Origin: Bacteroidota bacterium
Lineage (GTDB): Bacteria; Bacteroidota; Bacteroidia; B-17B0; Aurantibacillaceae
Assembly (NCBI GenBank): GCA_025359355.1
Contig: JANYGR010000386.1
Coordinates: 1-14,397, forward strand
Direction of reading: 5' to 3'
DNA length: 14,397 nucleotides
Shown: one piece after another, positions 7,904 to 14,397 of the stretch
Numbering within the stretch: the stretch's first letter is position 1
Layout: each line of letters begins with the position of its first letter
The notes under the pieces: generated by a model
The model's database searches: none
Told to the model about the DNA's origin: nothing
What the model saw: the letters and a program-made list of their open reading frames with translations, nothing else
Position numbers and translations under genes: made by a program

Positions 7904-9109
7904 ATGACTAAACTTAAAATAGGCGTTCTTCGCGAAGAAAAATCTCCACCAGATAAACGAGTTCCTTTAACCCCCTTAATATGCACTGAACTTATACGCA
8001 GCTATCCTAATTTAGAAATCGTGATACAACCCAGTAAAATAAGATGTTACAGCGACGATGAATATTTGGCTTTTGGATTAACCTTGCAAGAGGACTTATC
8101 GGATTGCGACGTATTAATGGGCGTAAAAGAACAACCAAAAGAATTGCTGATTCCTCATAAAAAATATTTTTTCTTTTCTCATACGATTAAAAAACAGGCG
8201 CATAATATTAAATTAATGAAAGCCTTGATAGAGAAAAAAATTCAAATGATTGATTACGAAACATTAACGGATAAAAACCATAATCGGATTATTGGATTTG
8301 GCCGTTATGCGGGTATTGTGGGGGCGTACAATGGTATATTAGGCTATGGAAAAAAATACGATTTGTTTCAAATAAAACCTGCAAACCTTTGCCGTGATAG
8401 AGCGGAAATGGAAGAGGAATTAAAACGTGTGAAATTACCAAATATAAAAATTGCATTAACTGGTGGTGGACGTGTGGCTAATGGCGCTATAGAAACATTA
8501 TCAGCTTTACGAATTAGAAAAGTAACTCCTGAAGAATTTTTAATGGCAACTTTTCGTGAACCCGTGTATTGTCAGCTAAACCCACGTGATTATGTGGAAC
8601 GCCCAAATGATCATAATTTCGATTTAAATGATTTTTTTGGTCACCCTGAACATTTTGTGTCTAAGTTTTCTCCTTATACAAAAGCAACCGATGTTTTTAT
8701 TTCAGCGCACTTTTGGGATCCTCGTTCACCTAAAATGTTTACCACAGACGACTTAAAAGCGCCTGATTTTAGAATGAGTGTCATAGCGGATGTAACTTGT
8801 GATATAGACGGTAGCGTTCCTACTACATTAAGAGCAAGTGAAATTACTTCACCATTTTATGGATATAATCCAAAAACTGACAAAGAAGATGTTCCTTTTA
8901 ATAAAGATACTATTTGTATAATGGCGGTAGATAATTTGCCTTGTGAATTGCCTCGTGATGCAAGTGATGATTTTGGAAAAGATTTAATGGAACGTGTAGT
9001 ACCCTATTTATTTAAAGAAGATGCTGATCAAATTATTGAGAGAGCTAGTATTTGTAAAGACGGTAAGTTAACTGCTAATTTCGAATACTTGAGTGATTAT
9101 GCTTATTAA
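7904..9109 (+). CDS. Stand-alone lysine-ketoglutarate reductase-like (saccharopine dehydrogenase) NAD(P) oxidoreductase
   Basis: This 401-residue protein belongs to the alanine dehydrogenase/PNT-like fold. It most resembles the lysine-ketoglutarate reductase (LKR) half of the eukaryotic bifunctional aminoadipic semialdehyde synthase. Family marks are IGVLREEK near the start, FFFSHTIKKQ at 89-98 (the SHT-K-Q signature), GFGRYAGIVGAYN at 131-143, a glycine-rich nucleotide-binding turn TGGGRVANG at 186-194, ADVTCDIDGS at 295-304 and AVDNLPCELP at 341-350. In the family, LKR joins lysine and 2-oxoglutarate reductively into saccharopine. Here only that half exists: the protein stops before any saccharopine-cleaving domain, and no such gene is nearby. 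Substrate is therefore inferred; another amino-acid dehydrogenase activity is possible. It is cytosolic (no signal peptide). It forms a single-gene unit between its own promoter and a bidirectional terminator. Confidence 0.85.
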   Translation: MTKLKIGVLREEKSPPDKRVPLTPLICTELIRSYPNLEIVIQPSKIRCYSDDEYLAFGLTLQEDLSDCDVLMGVKEQPKELLIPHKKYFFFSHTIKKQAHNIKLMKALIEKKIQMIDYETLTDKNHNRIIGFGRYAGIVGAYNGILGYGKKYDLFQIKPANLCRDRAEMEEELKRVKLPNIKIALTGGGRVANGAIETLSALRIRKVTPEEFLMATFREPVYCQLNPRDYVERPNDHNFDLNDFFGHPEHFVSKFSPYTKATDVFISAHFWDPRSPKMFTTDDLKAPDFRMSVIADVTCDIDGSVPTTLRASEITSPFYGYNPKTDKEDVPFNKDTICIMAVDNLPCELPRDASDDFGKDLMERVVPYLFKEDADQIIERASICKDGKLTANFEYLSDYAY

Positions 9110-9129
9110 AATTAGTGTAATTGTTTCAT

Positions 9130-9166
9130 AAAAAAAGAGCCTATCATAATGATAGACTCTTTTTTT
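9130..9166. terminator. Bidirectional terminator between convergent genes
   Basis: A near-symmetrical hairpin reads A7-GAG, one unpaired base, CTATCAT, A, ATGATAG, one unpaired base, CTC-T7. The T-tract on each strand follows a stem of GAG/CTC plus CTAT/ATAG. It lies 20 nt after the stop at 9109 and 17 nt beyond the stop of the opposing gene at 9184, so it can end transcription from both sides. Confidence 0.88.
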
Positions 9167-9183
9167 ATGTTATAAGGTTCTGA

Positions 9184-11178
9184 TTATTTTTGTACTACAA
9201 ATTTCTTTGTAACAGATTTGCTGTTAGCAATTTTAACTTGGTAGAAATATAAACCAGCGCTTAAATTAGATAAATTAATATCAACTTTATTGTTTCCAAT
9301 AGTTCCTTCAGAAGAAGACGTATAAACTGTTTGTCCAACACTGTTCATTACTACGATATCCATTTTAGCGTTTTCAGCTAAAGATACTTCGATAGTACCG
9401 TTAGAGGATGCTGGGTTTGGATAGAAGTTAAGATTAGAAACAGTAGAAGATAATTCATTAATACCTAATAAATATTGTTGACAAGTACCAATGTCTCCAA
9501 CAGGGATTTTTAAGTAAATAATATCATTAGGTCCATTATTAGAAAGTGCTGATTCATTAATAGTTTGATCAGGATTAGGACTTGCAGTTGTTCCTGGTAT
9601 TCCATTTCCTGGAGCTAAATCACGTTGATAAATTAAGTGAACAAAGCCGTTTACACGTTTTGCCATAGATGCAAACATTCCTTCGTAAGCAAGATTATTT
9701 GGTAAACCTACCAAATCACAAGGAGTAGTCCAAGTAGCACCTCCGTCTGTAGACTTAATAATATAAACATGTCTAACTGATTTATAAGGATCTATAACAG
9801 AAACTAAACTATCAACAATTGAAGAATAAGATAAATAGATAGTATTTGATGCATCAAAAGCAACACTTGGGTATGATGTTAAAGAACATTGCCATCTTCC
9901 GTATGGTAATTGAGTTGTATCTGCTGGATTTGCTGGCGGAAAAAAAATAGTACCTTGTTGGTATAAATCTTGAATTTGAGCAACTAATACACCTCCGTTA
10001 GTGGCAAATGATTCTTTCCACATCATTAATCCATCTGTACTTGGTGCATAATTATATGCACCTGTCGTAGATAAAGGTGTTGCAGCTTTAACATTCATAT
10101 TTCCGTAAAATACATATGCTTGATTATTATTATCTAATCCAACCGAAATATTTCCATCATTAGTTTCTATGTATTTTGCAACGCCATCTCCTAAGGTGTC
10201 TGTATTAGTTACAGAAGGATCCCATTTATGGTAACGAAATTTATGAACAATTTTAAATGTCCAAGTAGCTCCAGCATTAATAGATTTAGATAATATTAAA
10301 TCTTTACCTTCACCACCCGCTACTACTACCACAGTATTTCCATTTGCGGCAATAGCATAAGCATCACCCCCAAAACCTCTGTAGTGAGAAGTATCTAATC
10401 CAGTAGGAATTGTATTAACAATATCCCAAGTAGCGCCAGCATCTTTTGAACGCGAAAAACAAACAGCTCCATTTAATCCATGGTAAAGAGCTCCAGGATT
10501 AGTTGCTGCTGCTGTGCTTTGAGTTACTGAAATTGCATAAACAGTATCACCAGTAGATACCATACGTGGCCAAAGATTACCACCTGTTGTAGCAGAAGGG
10601 ACAGCAGTTGTACTTTCTACAAATGAACCAGTACCTTTAGTTGCTCTTGATGCTAAACTTAAAAAACCAGCAGTAGCATTATGTGATAATATTAATTCTT
10701 TTCCTGTACGAGTATTAACAACATTTCCCCAACCAACACGAGCAGCTTCTAAACGAACTGTCGGAGCAGCTCCCCAAGTAGAACCATTAAAATAATTATA
10801 TCCAGTTCCTCTATCTGCATAACTAGGAGTACTATTTGTAGGAGCCATTGTCCAAGCAGTTGCTATTGTACCATCAGCATTAACCACAATTCTATCGCCA
10901 ACACTACTATTAGATTGTAAATCATAATATGTTGAGCCAATAGTAGCAGAAGTAACAGATGCGGTTTTAGCATTATTAATTACCGTTTTATTAGATTTAA
11001 TTAATGCTGAAGATAAATTAGAAGATTGGATTTCTGGTTCATTACCGTAAATTGTTACATTTTTTAAGACGGATTTGTTCGCAATATTCGCAGGTATGCG
11101 ATTTGCTTTTTTTGATACCTGTGCATTTACAATTCCTATAATAAGAATAGCAGATGCGAATAGTAATTGTTTTTTCAT
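9184..11178 (-). CDS. Secreted Asp-box (sialidase-like fold) protein with T9SS type A sorting domain
   Basis: This 664-residue protein has a signal peptide at 1-19 (MKKQLLFASAILIIGIVNA). The body is beta-rich and holds three Asp-box motifs, SKDAGATW (244-251), SINAGATW (299-306) and STDGGATW (476-483), which mark sialidase/BNR-type beta-propellers. Residues 581-664 form a type A T9SS sorting domain: LNFYPNPA at 583-590, then IVVMNSVGQTVY, LSNLSAGLYFYQVKI and the basic tail KKFVVQK. The protein is expected to be exported through the T9SS and kept on the surface or released. Asp-boxes are structural and occur in many non-sialidase proteins; I could not place a catalytic arginine triad or an FRIP motif at the start of the propeller, so no enzyme activity is assigned. 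It lies 95 nt downstream of murF and ends at the bidirectional terminator. Confidence 0.88.
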   Translation of the reverse strand: MKKQLLFASAILIIGIVNAQVSKKANRIPANIANKSVLKNVTIYGNEPEIQSSNLSSALIKSNKTVINNAKTASVTSATIGSTYYDLQSNSSVGDRIVVNADGTIATAWTMAPTNSTPSYADRGTGYNYFNGSTWGAAPTVRLEAARVGWGNVVNTRTGKELILSHNATAGFLSLASRATKGTGSFVESTTAVPSATTGGNLWPRMVSTGDTVYAISVTQSTAAATNPGALYHGLNGAVCFSRSKDAGATWDIVNTIPTGLDTSHYRGFGGDAYAIAANGNTVVVVAGGEGKDLILSKSINAGATWTFKIVHKFRYHKWDPSVTNTDTLGDGVAKYIETNDGNISVGLDNNNQAYVFYGNMNVKAATPLSTTGAYNYAPSTDGLMMWKESFATNGGVLVAQIQDLYQQGTIFFPPANPADTTQLPYGRWQCSLTSYPSVAFDASNTIYLSYSSIVDSLVSVIDPYKSVRHVYIIKSTDGGATWTTPCDLVGLPNNLAYEGMFASMAKRVNGFVHLIYQRDLAPGNGIPGTTASPNPDQTINESALSNNGPNDIIYLKIPVGDIGTCQQYLLGINELSSTVSNLNFYPNPASSNGTIEVSLAENAKMDIVVMNSVGQTVYTSSSEGTIGNNKVDINLSNLSAGLYFYQVKIANSKSVTKKFVVQK

Positions 11179-11221
11179 GATATGTTTTTGGTTTTAGTTT
11201 TTTAATTAAACAACATTAACA

Positions 11222-11229
11222 CAAATTTA
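11222..11229 (-). promoter_or_regulatory. Possible -7 box for the Asp-box secreted protein
   Basis: TAAATTTG on the minus strand (11229-11222) matches TAnnTTTG exactly, about 44 nt before ATG 11178. No convincing -33 TTTG is found at the expected distance, so the call rests on the -7 box alone in a very AT-rich stretch. Confidence 0.35.
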
Positions 11230-11273
11230 ATGATTTAATAATTAAAATTATGCATTTTTAACAAACATATTTT

Positions 11274-12590
11274 CTACAAGTATTCTACCAAATTCTCCAG
11301 TTTAATCCCTCTTGAGCCTTTAATAAGGATATTGAATTGTTTAAAGTTTTGTTGTTTAAGATAGACCGATGCGTCATTTCCACTTTTAAAAAATTGATAA
11401 TTAAGGAACTCATCTTTATGTTCATAAAACAAAGACCCAACCAATATTGCTTGAACAATTTTATTGTTAGATAATTGATCTAAAATTTTTTGGTGTTCTG
11501 CAAAGCTATAATCGCCTAATTCGAGCATATCGCCTAGTATTACTAATTTAGATTTAAACTCTTGTTTCATAAAATGATCAATCGCTAATTGCATACTGGA
11601 AGGATTAGCATTATAAGCATCTAAGATCAGTGTATTATTTAAAGTCTTCTTAACTTGCGAACGATTCATTTCAGGCATATATTCAGCTAAAGCCTTATTA
11701 ATGTCTTTTGTTTCAACACCAAAATAATGACCAATACATGAAGCACATAACACATTAATGAAATTATAATGACCAAATAGATTTGCTTTTATTATTTCAC
11801 TATTTTCAAGAGATTGATGTTTTGTATTCCATTTAAAAGCAACGTATTCGGAGTTAGTAATTAAAGTACCATAAACATCGTATTCTTCTTTTACTCCATA
11901 AGTTATTTTTTCTATATCACCGCTGAGATTCATCAAAACAGCATCATCTGCATTAATAAACAATTTTCCTTTTTTCTGTTTGATATGTTTATACAACTCA
12001 CTCTTGCCTTTCTTCACTCCTTCTTCGCCACCAAATCCTTCAAGGTGGGCTTTTCCTATGTTTGTAATGAGTCCGAAGTCTGGGTCTGAAATATGACTTA
12101 AAAATTCAATTTCTCCTTGATGATTAGCTCCCATTTCAACAATAGCAATTTCGTGCTTTTCTGTAATAGCCAGTAATGTAAGAGGAACACCAATATGATT
12201 ATTTAAATTTCCTTTAGTCGCATACGTATTATATTTTTTAGATAATACAGCATGAATTAATTCTTTATTAGTTGTTTTGCCATTACTACCTGTTATACCT
12301 ATAATAGGAATGTTTAATAAGCTCCGGTGATGTTTCGCTAATTGTTGTAAGCTTTCTAATACATTGTTTACATATAAAATTGTATCGCCATTAGCTACTA
12401 ATTCATCATCAACAATAGCGTAGGAACAACCGCCATCAATGGCGCTTTTAGCAAAGGTGTTGGCATTAAAATTATCGCCTTTTAACGCAAAAAAAATCGA
12501 GCCTAATTCTAATTTACGTGTATCCGTCGTGATTTTTTGATGACAGGTTAAAAATAATTGATAAATGTGTTCAATTGTAGTTACTTCCAT
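11274..12590 (-). CDS. murF: UDP-N-acetylmuramoyl-tripeptide--D-alanyl-D-alanine ligase
   Basis: MurF is the last cytosolic Mur ligase. It uses ATP to add D-Ala-D-Ala to the UDP-MurNAc-tripeptide for peptidoglycan. The 438-residue protein shows the ligase layout: an N-terminal substrate domain with TTDTRKLELGSIFFALKG (21-38), the ATP-binding P-loop GITGSNGKTT (98-107), the central-domain motifs EMGANHQGEIE (152-162) and NIGKAHLEGFGG (177-188), FGHYNFINV (272-280), and the MurF-diagnostic DAYNANPSSM (324-333). The last motif separates it from MurC, MurD and MurE. Length is near normal. It is not inside a division and cell wall cluster here; the neighbours are a LytTR regulator upstream and a T9SS cargo gene downstream, with gaps of 116 and 95 nt. 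No clear promoter was found in the upstream gap. Confidence 0.96.
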   Translation of the reverse strand: MEVTTIEHIYQLFLTCHQKITTDTRKLELGSIFFALKGDNFNANTFAKSAIDGGCSYAIVDDELVANGDTILYVNNVLESLQQLAKHHRSLLNIPIIGITGSNGKTTNKELIHAVLSKKYNTYATKGNLNNHIGVPLTLLAITEKHEIAIVEMGANHQGEIEFLSHISDPDFGLITNIGKAHLEGFGGEEGVKKGKSELYKHIKQKKGKLFINADDAVLMNLSGDIEKITYGVKEEYDVYGTLITNSEYVAFKWNTKHQSLENSEIIKANLFGHYNFINVLCASCIGHYFGVETKDINKALAEYMPEMNRSQVKKTLNNTLILDAYNANPSSMQLAIDHFMKQEFKSKLVILGDMLELGDYSFAEHQKILDQLSNNKIVQAILVGSLFYEHKDEFLNYQFFKSGNDASVYLKQQNFKQFNILIKGSRGIKLENLVEYL

Positions 12591-12706
12591 TTTAATAGTT
12601 TAAGATGGACTAAAAATAAACAAATAAAATAATAGGAAATGATTCTCTAAAGTTTGTAATCCACAAGATTACTAACAGGAAACCTAAAAGAGTAAATAAT
12701 CAAAAA

Positions 12707-13450
12707 TTACTTAGGTGTAACAGCTCTTGTTTTAATAAACTCTCCAAACTCCTGAGAACGCGCCTTAGACACTTGTATACTTGTGCCATCGCTCATAATA
12801 ATTGTTCCGCCTTCTGCATTTGAATATTCTTTAATAAAATCAATATTAATTAAAGAAGAGCGGTGAATGCGGAAAAACACATTACTTGGTAATATGGCTT
12901 CAAACTCTTTTAATGTTTTTGATGCTACAATTTTTTTACCTGTATTTAAAAACAAATTTGTGTAATTATCAGAAGCCTCTAACCATACAATATCCTTATA
13001 ATCAATTAATGTAAAACCCTTACTATGGTTTATCAATACTAAGTTTTTATCTTGACTCACATTAATAGCAGGCGCACCTTTTTGTTCGTAATGGTGTACT
13101 ACTTTTTTAACCGCACCTTGCAATTCGCCTAATAATAAAGGCTTTAACAAATAATCAATAGCGCCTGCTTTTAAAGCAGTGATACCATGTTCGCTATACG
13201 CTGTTAAAAAGATTAAACAAAAATCGCGATGTGCTAATCCATCAATCATCTCTAAACCTGTCATTCCAGGCATATTGATGTCGCAAAATACCACTTGAGG
13301 TTTTAACTCTTGTATTAATTTTTTGCCTTCCATACCACTCGTCGCTTCAGCAATTACCTCAATTTCTGGGCAATAGTTGGCTAACATACTTTTTGTGTTA
13401 CTACGACTATTTTCTTCGTCGTCGATGATAATGGTTTTATAGGTTTGCAT
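12707..13450 (-). CDS. LytTR-family response regulator
   Basis: This 247-residue two-domain regulator has a receiver domain at 1-120 with every expected key residue: acidic pair D10/D11, phosphoacceptor D57 in VFCDINMPG, T83 in IFLTAYS and K103 in DYLLKPL. Residues about 145-241 form a LytTR DNA-binding domain (DIVWLEASDNYTNLFLNTG, then ASKTLKEFEAIL, FFRIHRSSLINIDFI and IQVSKARSQEF). Proteins of this type are phosphorylated by LytS/YehU-like histidine kinases and bind short direct repeats upstream of target genes. No kinase is encoded in the window, so the partner is elsewhere and the targets are unknown. The gene is divergent from the frame starting at 13598. The shared 147-nt region contains no promoter I can support. 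Confidence 0.94.
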   Translation of the reverse strand: MQTYKTIIIDDEENSRSNTKSMLANYCPEIEVIAEATSGMEGKKLIQELKPQVVFCDINMPGMTGLEMIDGLAHRDFCLIFLTAYSEHGITALKAGAIDYLLKPLLLGELQGAVKKVVHHYEQKGAPAINVSQDKNLVLINHSKGFTLIDYKDIVWLEASDNYTNLFLNTGKKIVASKTLKEFEAILPSNVFFRIHRSSLINIDFIKEYSNAEGGTIIMSDGTSIQVSKARSQEFGEFIKTRAVTPK

Positions 13451-13597
13451 ACAAGGAGTTATTTTATGCTAATTTAATAAAAAATTACAATAACTAATAA
13501 TCATTTATTTAACATAGTTACCGTTTGAGTAAAATAGCATTTACCAATAGGGAGTAATTTGTATATTCATCCTTTTTAAATCTTAATACAAAAACTA

Positions 13598-14397
13598 ATG
13601 AAGATATCTTTTATTAAAATCTTAAGTATCATAACAATCCTGTCGTTACAAGGCATTGCTCAAAACACCTTAACCGTAGATGACATCTGTAGCAAAAAAG
13701 AATTTAAAGCAAAAGCTAATAGTGGCTTTAAAACGATGAAAGATGGTCTTCATTACACAAATATTAAAGATACCAACGGTTTACAAACTATTGTGAAGTA
13801 TGATTTAAAAACAGGCCAAAAAATAGCCGTATTAGTAACTGGTGATAACGTGAAAATTGATGGTAAAAAGATTGATTTATCTGATTATACTTTCAGTTTA
13901 GACGAAACAAAATTATTATTAAAAACAGATGTTCAATATATCTACCGTCGTTCTATGACTGCTACAAACTTTGTGTACGATATAAAAACAGGAAAAACAT
14001 CTGAATTATCTAAGGCTGGGAAACAGATGTTTGCAACCTTTTCTCCGAAAGGAAATAAAGTTGCTTTTGTGCGTGGCAACAATTTATTTATAAAAGATTT
14101 GAATGCTGCTGACTTTGTTGATGCCGAAATATTGGAGAAAGAAATAGCGCAAAGGCACATTGTGGAGATTGGGAAGAAAGCGTATTTTGCTTCAAACAAT
14201 AACAATGTCAGCCTGAGCTTGTCGAAGGCGATGCAATCAGAAAACGAACTTGATTTAATTCGACCCGGCTTCGACAAGCTCAGCCTGACATCCATCCAAT
14301 TCACCACCAAACCCCAACCCTCTTTCAACCGCCAGTTTGATTTACTTATTAAAAATTTACAGGAGTTTGAAAAGAAGGAATACAACATTTTTATTTT
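13598..14397 (+). CDS. Chimeric reading frame: dipeptidyl peptidase IV N-terminus joined in frame to an Mfd fragment; open at window end
   Basis: The frame starts at ATG 13598 and stays open for 266 codons. Residues 1-22 are a signal peptide (MKISFIKILSIITILSLQGIAQ). Residues 23-167 read as the first part of a DPP IV-type beta-propeller: DYTFSLDETKLLLKTD at 96-111, QYIYRRS, NFVYDIKTGK, FATFSPKGNKVAFVR at 145-159 and NNLFIKDL at 161-168. In the family this continues into a threonine-rich stretch and ATDWVYEEE, then a serine peptidase domain. Here it changes at about residue 167-172 to sequence resembling internal Mfd (ending KPQPSFNRQFDLLIKNL). The catalytic peptidase domain is absent from the window. 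The product as read would be an exported propeller fragment tied to a piece of a cytosolic DNA-repair protein, which makes no functional sense. An assembly misjoin or a pseudogene-generating rearrangement is more likely than a working fusion. Confidence 0.75.
   Translation, partial: MKISFIKILSIITILSLQGIAQNTLTVDDICSKKEFKAKANSGFKTMKDGLHYTNIKDTNGLQTIVKYDLKTGQKIAVLVTGDNVKIDGKKIDLSDYTFSLDETKLLLKTDVQYIYRRSMTATNFVYDIKTGKTSELSKAGKQMFATFSPKGNKVAFVRGNNLFIKDLNAADFVDAEILEKEIAQRHIVEIGKKAYFASNNNNVSLSLSKAMQSENELDLIRPGFDKLSLTSIQFTTKPQPSFNRQFDLLIKNLQEFEKKEYNIFI
14102..14397 (+). other. mfd: Internal Mfd (transcription-repair coupling factor)-like coding fragment
   Basis: From roughly residue 169 of the preceding frame the sequence reads FVDAEILEKEIAQRHIVEIG, then KKAYF, then after a repeat insertion IQFTTKPQPSFNRQFDLLIKNL. 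Bacteroidota Mfd proteins have this order in the region before the helicase core: a short helical stretch, a VVE(F/L)-K-YF-like strand, then PQPSFNKQFDLL and a conserved NL. Mfd frees RNA polymerase stalled at DNA lesions and recruits UvrA. Both the start (signal-free UvrB-homology region) and the helicase motifs are missing here. The left limit is approximate, because the join has no visible mark. Recognition is from memory of the family, without an alignment. Confidence 0.65.
14205..14291. repeat. Palindromic REP-like element inserted in frame
   Basis: Two inverted arms, ATGTCAGCCTGAGCTTGTCGAAG-type at 14205-14227 and its complement at 14269-14291, pair over 23 nt with one mismatch. They extend to about 26 bp with a second mismatch, around a loop of some 35-41 nt. 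The arm core (GCTTGTCGAAG / CTTCGACAAGC with CAGCCTGAC) is the sequence of dispersed palindromic repeats often seen in Bacteroidota genomes, usually between genes. The span is 87 nt, a multiple of three, and adds about 29 codons (LSLSK...GFDKLSLT) to the Mfd-like frame. It is more GC-rich than its surroundings. Read on the other strand the element gives a similar peptide (LSLSK...FDKLRLT). Confidence 0.8.

Noticed and set aside
9184..11178. Annotation as a sialidase
   Set aside because: Asp-boxes are shared by many propellers, and the RIP near residue 28 lies before the propeller without the rest of the catalytic set.
12656..12672. Small hairpin GTAATC...GATTAC after the LytTR gene as a terminator
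   Set aside because: The stem is only 6 bp and AT-rich, and no T-tract follows it on the relevant strand.
13451..13597. Divergent intergenic region searched for promoters and LytTR-type direct repeats
   Set aside because: No exact TAnnTTTG box with suitable spacing and no clear paired repeat was found by eye.
13942..14388. A 148-codon minus-strand reading frame over the right edge
   Set aside because: It lies antisense to the DPP IV/Mfd-like frame, has no recognisable domain, and part of it is only the palindromic repeat read on the other strand (LSLSK...FDKLRLT).

Overview
The window looks like chromosomal DNA from an AT-rich member of the phylum Bacteroidota. Three things point there. Two secreted proteins carry type IX secretion system (T9SS) sorting domains, one of type B (gliding-motility-associated) and one of type A. 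A TPR/PD40 protein of the PorE/OmpA kind is present. Several intergenic regions hold Bacteroidota-style -7 boxes (TAnnTTTG). The order or family cannot be fixed from the sequence.

Layout, left to right. On the minus strand, a truncated PorE/OmpA-like gene (1-1169) follows a 1256-residue PKD-repeat adhesin (1171-4941) with one base between them. Directly upstream of the adhesin is the RNase P RNA gene rnpB (about 4957-5318), also on the minus strand, ending only some 15 nt before the adhesin start. Next come a four-helix membrane protein of unknown function (5413-5928), a hairpin terminator, and a MuiA-family (DUF4140/DUF4139) periplasmic protein (6048-7718). One plus-strand gene (7904-9109) encodes a stand-alone lysine-ketoglutarate-reductase-like dehydrogenase. 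It converges on a minus-strand gene (9184-11178) for a secreted Asp-box protein with a type A sorting domain, and a symmetrical bidirectional terminator lies between them. Continuing leftward-transcribed are murF (11274-12590, peptidoglycan precursor synthesis) and a LytTR response regulator (12707-13450). A divergent plus-strand reading frame (13598 to the window end) closes the window.

The functional theme is the cell envelope: T9SS cargo, a peptidoglycan or outer-membrane anchored partner, cell-wall synthesis and a MuiA-like protein. The genes are mostly separate transcription units rather than one pathway. No defence island, CRISPR array, transposase, phage or biosynthetic cluster is visible, and I see no convincing new multigene system.

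The oddest part is the right edge. The last reading frame begins as the N-terminal propeller of a dipeptidyl peptidase IV-like protein. Near base 14100 it switches in frame to what reads as an internal piece of the transcription-repair coupling factor Mfd. That piece contains an in-frame palindromic repeat (14205-14291). The switch is either an assembly misjoin close to a contig end or a real rearrangement. The second oddity is the adhesin operon starting immediately behind rnpB.
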